Shown here piece after piece: positions 35,422 through 47,170 of a stretch of DNA of 64,000 nt (position 1 is the first letter of the stretch; every line of letters starts with the position of its first letter). The DNA is from Gordionus sp. m RMFG-2023. Lineage: Eukaryota; Nematomorpha; Gordioida; Chordodea; Parachordodidae. The position numbers and the translations under genes are program-made. Where the stretch lies: NCBI RefSeq assembly GCF_954871325.1, contig NC_088779.1, positions 12,340,846 to 12,404,845 on the forward strand, given 5' to 3'. Below the pieces are notes generated by a model. That model was not told the DNA's origin. It saw only the letters and a program-made list of their open reading frames with translations, and did no database searches.

Positions 35422-37600
35422 TAACCCTTTATATAAGTAGGATAAAGTAAAATTAGTATATTGATACGTTTTTAGATGATGTATCTATATCTAGATCCAT
35501 TTTATGATTTATCTGAATACCAACTTTGTAAATTATATTTAAAAAAAAATAAAGGACGCTTCCAACAGATGTTATAATTTACTTACTTGGGATAGGGGAG
35601 TTTAACCTTTATGACTTGATCTTTAGAATTATTGCTTCCAAAAGTTTGGAAAGTTTCATGGTTAAGGATTGTGTTTTAATATTAGTCAGATTCATATCAA
35701 ATCTTTGAAAAAATTTAATGATATTTTTTATCATCTAAATCTATTAATAAAAAAAAATAATAAAACTTAAAATTTATTAATATAATAGAATCCATTGATA
35801 GAATCATAAGATTTAAAAAGACATTTTGGATCGGGGGAAAAATTACACTGAATTTATTAGAGTTTTAAATACTCTTATAAATATAAATCTTCAAAGATTT
35901 TTATTTCTGAAGATTTTTTCCTCAAATTTTTTATAAATAAATCTTTTATGATTTTTATCCATACAAAATTTTTTAGATTAAATCACAAATTTTTAAAAAA
36001 GATTTTGGTCTTTAAATAAAATTTTCAATTTTGTGATCTTCGATTATTTTTTTCTAAACAAAATTTTTATAATCGCAATTTAGTATCCGATATTTAAAAC
36101 TCAGCCTACTTTTAGTTTAATTATAAATGGTTTTTGTTTATTTACTAAAAAAAAACTGATTCACGAAAAAGTAACTACCAATCAGGCAACTGGCTCACTA
36201 ATAAATACAGTGCTTCCATAATTTTCTTTCTAGATAAAAATTTTTTTAAATAATGATGTACTTTAATCTATTTACTAAATGGGTTGAATGAAGGTTTAAA
36301 AATTAAAATATACTACTAATAAATATCTGAATCGGACCTAAATATCATTAGATCCGGTTCGGAACAGCCCGGCCAATTAAAAATTTTTTTTGTCATAGTC
36401 CGAACCAATATTATTTTCAAATATTAGACTCATATAAGACCAAAGTAAATTTGGACCTCGGAGGGGGGTGGGTCGAAGTGGGTCTTGCATATCACTAGTA
36501 CTAAATAAGCACTAATTATTGCATAAGTTTGAGTTAATTCTTCCAGAAATTTAGCTGTCTTCTTATTTAATGCCGTGATTAGTTTTTATTTTATTTTTAA
36601 ATCTGTTACTTTTTTTTGTGGCTGATAAAATTGATTCAAGAATTAATAAGCAAGGCGCTAAATATGCAAATCAGATTAGAGTTTATTCTTCTCCGTTCAT
36701 AATAATTTCCTATTTTACAATGTTCCCCCTCCCCCCTAAATAATCTATGAATAATGCTAAAAAGGAACTAATAAAACAATACTTAATGGTTGGTATAAGT
36801 TTCAGAGGTATTGTTTCCAAAAACTTGGTTTATTTCACGTTTAAAGCGTAACATGATAGTTTTCATTTTTATAACTGAATCTTTTTATAGTTCTCAAAAT
36901 TGATGATTTAATAAGTACTAAACAATATTATAGTGCATCGAGTTTTAAGATGTTAAAACTATTTCAATTTAAATTAAACTGCTCATTGAGATGAGCCGCA
37001 TGAGTTGACTTTGTTTTTGAAACTATTTACTTATATTATTTTCTCCAATGGGAAAATATTACAAGTACTACATTTTTAGCCGAATTATTGGAAGTTCTAG
37101 GATTTATTTGTGCGTAAGAGTATTATCATAATGTTATTAAATCACTTCAATAAAATGAATATTCAAATTTAGACAATAAAAGGAATGAGAAGGGAGTTAT
37201 ATATTTATTTATAGAAAACAGTTAATGCTCTGTTTAAAATAAATATCTTATGAGTTAAACTGTTTAGATGAAAACTGAATAGAGTTCACAAATAACTGGA
37301 AATATTTATCGATATTATCATTAACCAGGGATTTAAGCTATAAAATCAGCTAATTATGCCCTATTTATTTTTAATTGTTTAAAATAACGATTTGTTTTTA
37401 ATATTTATGCCATTTAATCTTTCGGTTTTTATAAACAAGTGGGACCGGAGGAGATAAGTAGCCATGTTTAAATCTACAAATTAAACTTGAAAAATTAGCA
37501 AAAGTAGCAAAATATAGAAAATTTCAATTAAATACTGATTCACTTTCTAAAATTTTTATAAAAATAGCAATTAATTTTAAAAATGATGCTTTAACTTAAA
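35422..37600. other. AT-rich spacer with repeat scraps
   Basis: No gene is visible. A patch at 36330-36480 (GATCCGGTTCGGAACAGCCCGGCC, split here as GATCCGGTTCGG and AACAGCCCGGCC) looks like a hAT sub-terminal region. A C tract lies at 36727. No splice-flanked open segments were found. Confidence 0.45.
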
Positions 37601-37619
37601 TATTAATGCTGCCCACGAT

Positions 37620-37860
37620 TTAAGAGGTTATTCTTTCAATGTCTTTGTTAAAATACGATTCATTATTTTGGTCAAGAAATCCACAATGCGCGAAAAACTT
37701 TTTCAATAGCCACTGCTATTCTCTTTCAGGACAAGAAATCTTTTGCCATCATTAAATCAGCAATTGGCCATCGTCGCTCCATCAGATTAAAATATCTACG
37801 TTGAATAGAGCGATTTTCAGATATTCTTCTATTTCTTCTCTAGCTTTTGGTATAAAAATA
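37620..37860 (-). pseudogene. hAT dimerisation-domain scrap
   Basis: On the minus strand, broken frames give ERRWPIADLMMAKDFLSCP followed by AVAIEKVF. This resembles the hAT dimerisation segment (RWPxLAxMAxxFLSVPATSVASERVFS). Frame changes occur inside the motif. The family identification rests on this motif alone. Confidence 0.45.
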
Positions 37861-38769
37861 TATGATTCTAAAAATACAGTCGTAGCCTGGCCTTTGACGT
37901 GGGGCCCGAGTATCACAACTGGCTATAAATCAGAAAGTAGTATAAATCATGGTTAATAACAAATCTTGATGGATCATAAATATTGGTAAATCAAGAGTTA
38001 AAAAATATATAATATTATATGATATAGGGTTAAGGATCAATTTAAAATAGGTTTATAAAGTTAGCTGGCATTTCTCCCGAAATAAAGAAGAAAAAATGAT
38101 AATGGGAAATTTATATACATTTTTTACTAACATAGAATAATGAATCACGAACATTGTTCAGAAAAGTTGGCTACCATCAAAAAGATAGGATACTTAAGAA
38201 TAAATTGATCATAAAATTTTATTTATATAATAAAAAAAGATTATTATATCTTCCTTCCTACAGCCAAATATAATAATCAAAAGTTTATTATAATAAATGT
38301 AAAAAAATTTTAAAAGTAGTTTGCCAAAAATAATTTAAATAAAGCAATAATTAAAAAATGGACAACCAGATGCACCTTCTAGCAGGGTTGCCAGATATTC
38401 TTCACTTAAAAATGTGAGTTTTTCTTTTATAATAATTAATGGGAGACTTCGCCCCCCCCCCCCATACCCCCAGTTTGCGGGCCTTTGGCCGGTAATTGAT
38501 GTAGCATACTCATCTAAGTTAGTGAGTTATATTTAATATAACAAGATTTTAAATACAATGAAAATTCTTTATTGATTTACTAATAACAATTATGATATAT
38601 ATTTTCTCATGTTTATAAATATAGCATAACATTAATTAATATTTTATGGATGATTTTAAAAGAGGCAATAAAGATTTCCCATCGGCACTGTGGAGATCGG
38701 CTGAAAACTTTTTGCATGAATAGTTATATTTTCAGCTTTCAATGATGACGTTCTTTTCGCCAAGCAGTA

Positions 38770-40369
38770 GGGGAGACCAGGGCTAGTCGGCGCAATTTTT
38801 GTCAAAATCATTATAGCTCCGAAAATGATGATCATATAAGATCTTACAAAATACCAATAGATACCTTAAACATCTACCTATATATATATATATATACTGT
38901 TATATTTTTTAAATATTTAATAATTATTTATCTGGAAAGATTTAAGTAATTTCAAACTAGTAGCCCCGAACCCGTGGTTAGTCGGATCATCGATGGGGCT
39001 AGTCGAATCAAGTGGTTTATTAGGCTTCTTATGGGACAAAAATTTTTTTTTCAGATTTTAATATATAACTATGATACTTTATTTATATAATATTCTATTT
39101 ACATTTATAACAAATAAAATAACAATCTTTTTTGACAGAGAACCACTCTATATTGAAACCAATCTTCAAAATTATGAAAACTTTTATAATCCTGTTTACA
39201 TATAATGCACACATCTTTTATTAATTTTTTATTAATGTATTTTTTATTAATAATAAATTTACTCAAAATTTATCTAATTCTATATTTAATTATATAACAT
39301 TATTTGATTTTATTATCAGGCTAAATATAATCTGTGTCCAATAAAATGAATTAATTTGATTCATATTATATTGTCAATTAAAATATATATATAAATATAA
39401 ATATTTGTTTGTTATATATAATTCATTTTAAATATATTGATATTATAGGCTAAAATTTATATATGCAATATATATATGACAATATATAATATATTATCAC
39501 AATATGTATATGGAGATTTTGTTTGCTAGATATTTATTTAGGTCTGATATTATATTAAAAATGAAATGTATTATGAAAAATATATCACATTAATAAATTT
39601 ATATAATAATTATTATTTAATATATTACATTTATAAAATATTGTATTATCTGTGACAATATATAATATATTATCACAATAGGTATATGAAGATTTTAGTT
39701 TGCAAGACATTTATTTAGGTCTGATATTATATTAAAATTGAAATGTATTATGAAAAATCAATCACATTAATAAATTTATATAATAATTATCATTTAATAT
39801 ATTACATTTATAAAATATAATATTTTAACCTGTAATAAATGGTATTTTTCATAATGAAATATCATTTTCATACAGTTTTATAGTTTCTTCATAATCATTT
39901 TTTAGTAAATTATTATTTTGAATTTTGCATATATATTTGGGTGCCAATAATATAATAAAAATTGACTGATTTCGCCGACTACCCACGATTCTACTAACCT
40001 CAATGGTGGTAATATTACTAATTTGATCTTAACATATATTTAAGCATTGTATATCAATCTGAAACTTTCCCAAATATTAAAATAGATATTTAACTTTCAT
40101 ATAATGTTCATTTTGTCATGTTTAAACTTTTAATTTTTTAATACAACCTTATAATATTAAGTAAAATTATATTGTAATTTTTACATCAAAAACATGTCAT
40201 AATAGATAAAAATTTAAATTGCTAAATATTATAAATTATTTTCATCCCCAATTATGGATATTATAGAATTCTATTTTAGAACTAAATTTCAATTTTTAAT
40301 CTTTACTGGTTTTTAAATAAAATCCTTTGAACCAACAAGCCCCTTGCGCCGACTAGCCCTGGTCTCCCC
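38770..40369. mobile_element. 1.6-kb TA-flanked TIR element
   Basis: A perfect terminal inverted repeat of about 26 bp begins GGGGAGACCAGGGCTAGTCG and is flanked by TA on both sides (38768-38769, 40370-40371). Sub-terminal copies of related words (GGGGCTAGTCGAATC near 38995, GCCGACTACCCACG near 39975) are spread inside. It has no coding frame. TA duplication with this end type suggests a Tc1/mariner-related non-autonomous element (inference). It is inserted in the hAT transposase of 38383-41715. Confidence 0.85.
39478..39830. repeat. 176-bp tandem duplication
   Basis: GACAATATATAATATATTAT at 39478 recurs at 39654, and both copies continue through GGTCTGATATTATATTAAAA and TAATATATTACATTTATAA. 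The copies are about 95 percent alike by eye. It lies inside the TA-flanked element. Confidence 0.85.
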
Positions 40370-40371
40370 TA

Positions 40372-41240
40372 GTCATTAGACTGAATCTGATCATTTGAAT
40401 GCGGGCTAAGATATTTCCATATATTATCTATAATATCATAACGTTTTTCTACATATTCTATAATATTTTTTATAAATATCTTTGATTCATTTTTGAAATT
40501 TATTGCCTTTTCTACATTATTATTATGTTGTAAAATATTTTTAGAAATGCTTCGATAAAAATTTTGTTGAATTTTTAAATTTAATGAATTCTTTAGTTTT
40601 AGGATAAAAGCATGTATATATATCGCTAATACATCTTCAGATTTCAATTGTAAATTTATGTTATTGAAAAGTGCCAACGTTAAGGACAACACCTAAATAT
40701 GCCTCTGCAAAATCATCTCCAAAATTATTTTCAAAATTGGTGAGATTGCTGTTAAAGATAAAAAATATTCTTTAAGGGGTTGAAAATACTTAAGCATCCG
40801 CTTAATCGCTGGAATTAATGTAAGCCAGCGTGTTGGAACATGGCGAAGTGATTCTGACCATTCTAAATTGCACCATTCTACCAATTCTTTTAAAATAAAT
40901 CTTTTTGTCGAGTTGCTAAATTCATTATAGCATATAATTACTATACTCTCAATACCATATTTAAGAAAAATTAAGCCTTTTTAAACGAATTGTGAAGAAT
41001 GTGGCATATACAACCCATTGGTATGGCTTTTCAATTCTGTTCAAATACTTTAATTTTTCTCAAAGTTTACAGATGCGTTATCTGCACAATAGGCCGTTAC
41101 ATTAGCAATATCAAGTTCAGCGAATTTTAAATTTTCTAGCAAGTATCTAGATATGCCTTTAGAAGTTTCACTGTCAGACGAAAAAATTTTAAGTAATTAA
41201 ACATTTATTCCATTCTTTTTGTTGAAGTATCTAAGTAATA
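40372..41240 (-). pseudogene. hAT transposase relic (RHVPTRWLTL type)
   Basis: Minus-strand frames give CADNASVNFEK near 41085, a NGLYMPHSSQFV block (the CxAHxLHNxxK position) near 41010, NEFSNSTKR near 40915, then WCNLEWSESLRHVPTRWLTL and LIPAIKRMLKYFQPLKEYF down to about 40760, and a helical tail to 40369. This order fits hAT proteins of the SCAND3/ZMYM-like branch. Stops and frame changes are present, and the C-terminal part is interrupted by the TA-flanked element. Confidence 0.75.
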
Positions 41241-41743
41241 AGGGAAATGTTTTTATATCACCTTTGTTCTATAAATTCGTTAGTATTGAAAACGGATGAT
41301 TGTTTTTTAGATCTTTTATAACATTTGCCCTTAATTTATTTCATTTAAAATTTTACGAGTTTTAATATAAGATTTATAAAATCCATAAAAGAAATGTATA
41401 GTTATTTAAATTCATATTATAATTATACTTGATAAACTTTCTAAAAATTGAATTTATGTTGTGGGTAATTATGAATATGATTGGTTAGTTAGACTATTAA
41501 CAAATACTACAATTTTTTAAAATATTTTATAATAGAATTAATTTAAAATTTTATATTTGTTTTTGAAAAAATTTAAAAACGTGATGTGAGACTAAGTGTG
41601 ATTATTTTAATAAAAAACGTGAGAAAAGCGTGAAGTGTGAAAAAACGTGGGTAAGTAAGAAAATAGGTATGAAATCGTGAGAATCTCGGCTAAATCGTGA
41701 CATCTAGAAACCCTGCCTTCTAGTAATAGAGATGCGAAATCAT

Positions 41744-43031
41744 CAGTTGTTAAAAGATACTTTTTAAATAGATCTAGATACAGATACATCGTCTAAAAAT
41801 TTATCTAGATACAGATACAGCTTTTAAAAAGTTATCTTGATACAGATACAATTTAAAATGTATCTATGTACATATACAATTTAAAATATCTATGTACAGA
41901 TACATTTTTTATTATACTCTTAGATAAGGTTTGAATAAACCTAAATTAGGATTCTATTGTGAAAATTCATGAAATGATCTAAAAAATTTATTGACTCGAT
42001 ATCACATATATCAAAATATAACTAAAATAAGGATTTTTAGATATTTATATAATATATGATTAATATAAATAATTTTTGTATATCATTAATAAAATAATAT
42101 AATATATGATTATAAATAATTATTAGATTTCAGTAACAACCACTGTCTGTCGGCAAATTATATTTCTTTGTGGAGCTAATGTTTTGATCATTTTTATAAA
42201 TGAAGGATTTTCAACAATTAAAAATGGCTGAATGCTATCTATAATAAAATCAGTTATTAAATCATCTAAAGTAGTTTGGGTAAAAGTCTGAGGTCTCTTG
42301 GAAAAAAAATCAATGGACGATGAGCCTAGTCCAATATTTTCTTTAATAGATTTTTTCTCCTTCCCCTTTTTTATTTGGATTAAGAGTGTTTGATGTTTTC
42401 TCTTAAGATTTAAAATTAAAATTGTAAACATTTATTTAGTATCTATACCCTTAAATGTTTTACAATGTTGCAAGTTGAGGTAATGCTAACTAAAATTTGC
42501 ATATTTTTTGGTAGACATGGCAAACATTTTACTAAGAGAGATTTGTTTTCTTTATTTTGAGTTATTATTTTAAAATATGGTCTATAAATTGGCCATGGAA
42601 GAATGTCGTCATTAATATTAATTAATATTATAGAATAAAATACCAATTCGCAATAAAAATGGCAAATTCCTTGAGATGGATTGTAATATCAGAATTTGCT
42701 TGTTATTGATAACTCGGACATAATATTTAATTAATATTTATTATTCCTTTTTTAGATAAGTTTTAATATTTTACATATATATATAATTTTTTAATATATA
42801 TATTAATATTAAGTTATATTCTCATATGAAATAAAATAAATTTTACATTCAAGTATTTTTATTTATAATATAAAAAAGCGTTAAATAGAAGTATATCAAA
42901 ATGTATCTTAAAAAGTATCTAAAAACAGATACAGATACCTCTAAAACAATATCTAGATACAGATACTTTAATCAAAAATCTATCTAGATACAGATACCAC
43001 ATTTTTATATCTAGATACTTTAACAACTCTG
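41744..43031 (-). mobile_element. 1.3-kb hAT element with GTATCTAGATAC sub-terminal repeats
   Basis: The ends are CAGTTGTTAAAAGATAC (left) and, inverted, CAGAGTTGTTAAAGTATC (right). The flanking octamers GAAATCAT (41736-41743) and AAAAGCAT (43032-43039) match at 6 of 8 positions, so the target duplication has decayed. Many copies of the palindrome-like TATCTAGATACAGATAC lie near both ends, as in hAT elements whose transposase binds sub-terminal repeats. The interior carries an N-terminal transposase remnant. Confidence 0.75.
42123..42660 (-). pseudogene. N-terminal BED-finger transposase remnant
   Basis: On the minus strand, VKCLPCLPKNMQILVSITST with NIVKHL (about 42540-42445) is BED-finger-like (C-x2-C...H). 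A second frame ending at 42123 contains FSKRPQTFTQTTLDDLITDF, then IQPFLIVENPSFIKMIKTL. The QPFxxVExPxFxxxxxxL pattern is characteristic of ZBED-type hAT transposases. The catalytic core and C-terminus are missing, so this is a deletion derivative. Confidence 0.7.
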
Positions 43032-43410
43032 AAAAGCATAGATATATGAATAAGACGCGCAAAAGAAATCCCGGTACAGGGAGATATATTTATAGATTTA
43101 AGAGCAAAAATTTTATCTTTTGATGTGGGGAGTCTATATTTTTAAATACACTTATGATCAAAATCTCAAAATATGTTTGAAAAAATATTTAAAAAAAAAA
43201 TTAAATGCTAAAGAATTAATAATCTAGTGATTAATTAGTCATTCCGCGATCCTACCAATCTAAGTAACCTACTTTAAAAATGGAATTACATTCGAGATTT
43301 TTCGCCCTATGTAAAAGATATTTTAATTATGCATAATATTTTAAAAAATTTCGCCTAAAGCAAATATATTTTTAGTTCAATAGACAGCTGATTTTTTTGT
43401 ATTAGAAGTA

Positions 43411-43910
43411 TCAGAGTTGTTAAAGTAACTAGCTATGAAAATGGGGTATCTGTATCTAGATACACTTTATAAAAAGTATCCTAATCTAGAGATTTAAGGT
43501 TTAGATATATTTTGATATAATTTTTCATTTTTTCTATATTATAAATATTTGATTATATATTACTTGATAATTTATTTCATTAAAAAAACAAACCAGACAA
43601 ATGTTATTTTAGACATTAATATATTAAATTATATTTAATATTTATACTCAATTTTTAAAAAAAAATAAATCTGATCAAAATTACAAGTGATGATGAAGAA
43701 ACAGAAGAAATAATAAACACAGCATCAGCGGTTAGAATATTGAATCTCCTTAGCCAATTTACAGAGCCTTTAAAATGCATCCTTATTTCTAAATTGATTG
43801 GAATTAGATACAAATGGAAAAAAATTTTAATTAAAAAAATAATTAATGCAAAGATTAGTTGATGAACTATCAAAGTTTATAACCTATTGTAAACAGATAT
43901 TCTCTGAAAA
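43411..43910 (+). mobile_element. hAT left-end relic
   Basis: CAGAGTTGTTAAAGTAAC at 43411 followed by GTATCTGTATCTAGATAC matches the right end of the neighbouring hAT at 43031 in inverted form. No matching right end was found downstream, so the copy is truncated. A plus-strand stretch at 43690-43800 (EIINTASAVRILNLLSQF) is open and might be transposase, but this is weak. Confidence 0.5.
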
Positions 43911-44176
43911 TAATTAAATAAGCTGATATGCGATATATTTCAACACCCTATAGAGGATATGATTATAAATGACGAAAATTTTAACACTCATCAAATTTTG
44001 AATGATTAAATGTGTCAGGATTTAAGTATATTTAAAGATTATCCCAATATAAAATTGTTATTCATAAAGTATAACACAATACGTTAAGTGCTCCTGAAGA
44101 ATTTTTTTTAGTGTGGCTAAAATTGTCATTACAGATAAACGAGGGATCTTGAAGAAAATTTTGAGAATGTTCTATT

Positions 44177-45407
44177 CAGGTTTAATCGATCCTTTTATAA
44201 AGATCGAATCCCGATCTTTTGGGAAAAAGAGGATCGAAATCCAGGATCGACTTTTTTTTAAAAAAAGGATCACGATCCTTTTATTATTGAAATTTCTGAG
44301 ATCGATTCAAAATTAACTAATATTAAAAAAAATAAATATGGTATAAATTTATTGTAATTGAATAATATAATATAAGTATAACTTAGAATATATTTATTTA
44401 TAATTAAATTAGCCTTTAATAATAAATTTTTTCTAAATTATCATCGTTTAAACAACCACGTTTTTCATTAAGTACATGTTTAGTTTTACTAAACAAGCCC
44501 TCCACAGGAGCGCTTGATGGTAAAGGTGTGTTATATTCAATAAATGTTTTTTTAAATTAACATCATTACTAAAAATATTCACTGAATCATCATTAGAATA
44601 AAAAAAATTATTAATGGAAAGAGCATTTTGTTGTATATTTTCTAAATGGACAATTAACCTTTCTTTTAGCAACTTTTGTGGCAAAAAAGGTTAATTGAGC
44701 TTAAATTTTGGGTGAATTATTGATGCCATTATATTACTGTCATCATATAGTGAAGGAAATCTATAATTTTTATTATATGTATATTGATTGTTATGATCTT
44801 CACTAGTATTTTTACAAGAATTAATTACTTCTAAATGCTTCTTTAGGTTTAAACTGCTAATCTTTGAAGAAGATATTTTGTTTTTGCATAAAGAGCATTT
44901 TGCATAGATCATTGTATGGTTACTTCCATCTGTTTCACATAAAGTAAAACTTACGTAAATTATGAAATGGTAAAAGATTCCTATTCTCACTTATATCTGC
45001 TGTCACATCAATAGAAGTAGATGTATCATCTTCTAAATCTATAATGGAGGACATTATTAAAACCTAGAATTTATATTATAACATAATTAATAATTAAATA
45101 TAACTTGTTCTTACAAAAAATTTGGGAAATTGTTGAAATATCAAATCTGGTGGAATGGTGGTTGATAAAATATGATGTAGATAGATATTTTTTTAAAAAT
45201 AATATTTAAATTTAATTTTCAAATATTTATTTTATTTATTGCTTTTTAAGTAAAAAATAATTTTTAAAAGGATCGGGGAATATTTAAAAAAATGATCTCG
45301 ATCACGATCCACAATTTAAGGTCAGGATCTTAAATCCGAGAAAATTGAAAAATTTAGGATCGAATCCAGGATCGGCGATCTTTTGATTCGATCTTTTAAC
45401 AACCCTG
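44177..45407 (-). mobile_element. 1.2-kb hAT deletion derivative with perfect target duplication
   Basis: The octamer GTTCTATT flanks it exactly (44169-44176 and 45408-45415). The right end, inverted, reads CAGGGTTGTTAAAAGATCG; the left end CAGGTTTAATCGATCC is decayed. Sub-terminal GATCG-rich words fill about 150 bp at each end. The interior encodes only the two extremities of a transposase on the minus strand. Confidence 0.9.
44400..44990 (-). pseudogene. BED finger joined directly to a hAT dimerisation domain
   Basis: On the minus strand, YAKCSLCKNKISSSKISSLN with LKKHLEV (about 44910-44830) is a BED finger. It is followed in the same frame by DDSNIMASIIHPKFKLN (about 44740-44691), which belongs just before the C-terminal domain. 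Then LLKERLIVHLE and, after a frame change, EYNTPLPSSAPVEGLFSKTK (about 44545-44480) and EKRGCLND give the classic hAT dimerisation motif. The whole catalytic middle is absent, so the DNA-binding and dimerisation ends have been brought together by deletion. Confidence 0.8.
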
Positions 45408-45415
45408 GTTCTATT

Positions 45416-47160
45416 ATAGAAATCTAACAATTATTATTTATAAACATTCATATATATAAATGTATTAGTAAAATCGAACAATTGCTATTAAATTATATGA
45501 GATAGATATCTACTCATAAATTTTGTAGCCCACATTAAAATTTGAATTAGAAGTGGGCGCGGGCCATGAAATTAAGGGTGACCCATCGGGTCATGGTGGA
45601 GTGTGAATAAATTTTAAACCATTAGGCGTGACGGGCCTTCTCAAAATTTTTCCCGGGCGTGATCGAGCGTGAACATAAATTTCCAGTGAATCATGAAAAT
45701 TTTAATTTTTATAAATTTGCAATTTTATAATTATATTATATTTTTTCTAATTTAATTTTAGTTCTTTTTTTAAAAAGAATAATTTTTGAAAAAAAAAATC
45801 TTCCGCATAATGTAACTATATATAGATATGTTTCTAGAAGATGAAAAATCAATAATTATTATAAGAGGTTATCAAATTTTATCTATTTATAAAAGTTATA
45901 AAAAAAATTAAATAACAATAATGTCCTTTTCAGATACTAACTTATTAGGGTAATAATTAAAGTTTATATATTTAATTATTATTATGCCTAATTTATTAAA
46001 TTATCACGTGATATTTAAAACAAATTTCATTTCAAATGGATTTTATACTATATAGATTTTTTTCAAGTATTCCTAAGTTTTCCTTCAGCTTTTTTTCCTT
46101 TTTTTTGGCATTTTTTTCCGTTCAACATTTTTCCAGAACCTCTTTTCCAATTACAATTTTTTTATAGTCACTGTATTTTACCTCCCTACTGAATACTGAT
46201 TATCAAGTTACATCACTGAATAGTAATATCGTTCATGTTTGACAATAGGGGGGAAAGAAATTAAGGTATATAGCTTTTTGGAATATTTTGCCCATATGAT
46301 TAATATATATGATAGAGAATAACTACATCGAAGGAAAAACAAAATATGGAACCAAAACCATAATGGAAACATGCTATCAATAGATATATAAATATAAAAT
46401 AATTGTGTTGAATCACCAGAATTGATAAAAATTATTAAATGGTTAATGGCAAATTTTAATTTATAAATTAATTTAATATAATAAGTCATTTAAATTATTT
46501 TTATAGGTATATTCTTATTCTAATTTAATTTTTATATTACCTAATACTCAGCAGATTGACTCAAATTAATTATTGAAATAAATTTTCCTAAGCTAATTTC
46601 ACTGCCATATAAAATACTGGTGACAAAAAGAAATATGAATTAGAAATTAAGATTTAGAATAAGAACCAAGAATTCAAATAAATCTCTTATAAAATAACTT
46701 TCAATAGTTTTAATAATGATTGATAACATCATAAAATTTTATCACTTTTTTAGAAAGTCCTTTGATAAATTACGAAGTTAATATAGTTAAATTTCTATTA
46801 AACAAAATTGTTTACAGTTTATAAACTTTTGTTGTATAAAGATAGTTTACTTTCAAATATAAATAGTTGATATTTTAATTTGCGATTAGTACCAAAAAAA
46901 CTTTGGCTTCAAGGTAATCAAATATAATAGTGTAGCAAAATTTGTTTATTATTTCTTTGTAAAGCCATCAATATTTTATACATTTTTTTAAATTATAAAG
47001 TTTTTAGATAAAGAGTATCTTCTTTGACTAAAAAAAGTCTTTTATAATACCAATAATGATATTCCATCACCTATATTTTTCACACGTTAAGAGGTATGTA
47101 TTGCTATTCCTTCTTTTTTTAGCGGTAAAAAATTATAATTTTTTTAATATAAATATATTC
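45416..47160. other. Spacer with a GC-rich repeat end
   Basis: A GC-rich patch at 45545-45680 (GTGGGCGCGGGCC, GGGCGTGATCGAGCGTG) looks like a transposon end. The remainder is AT-rich, without supported exons. Upstream exons of the gene at 47171-48192 probably lie here or further left but were not recognised. Confidence 0.4.
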
Positions 47161-47170
47161 CATAATATAG

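Larger units (their letters stand above)
38383..41715 (-). mobile_element. 3.3-kb hAT transposon with perfect target duplication
   Basis: The ends are CAGGGTTGCCAGATATTC (left) and, inverted, CAGGGTTTCTAGATGTC (right). CCTTCTAG flanks both sides (38375-38382 and 41716-41723). The transposase relic reads on the minus strand at 40372-41240. A separate TA-flanked element (38770-40369) is inserted inside. The right target copy is only 12 bp from the target copy of the next hAT element. Confidence 0.9.

Noticed and set aside
40369-40692. 107-codon minus-strand frame as an independent gene
   Set aside because: It is the helical tail of the hAT transposase relic directly upstream and ends at the edge of the inserted TA element.
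44113-44316. 67-codon plus-strand frame
   Set aside because: It runs across the left end and GATCG-rich sub-terminal repeats of the hAT at 44177, so coding is unlikely.
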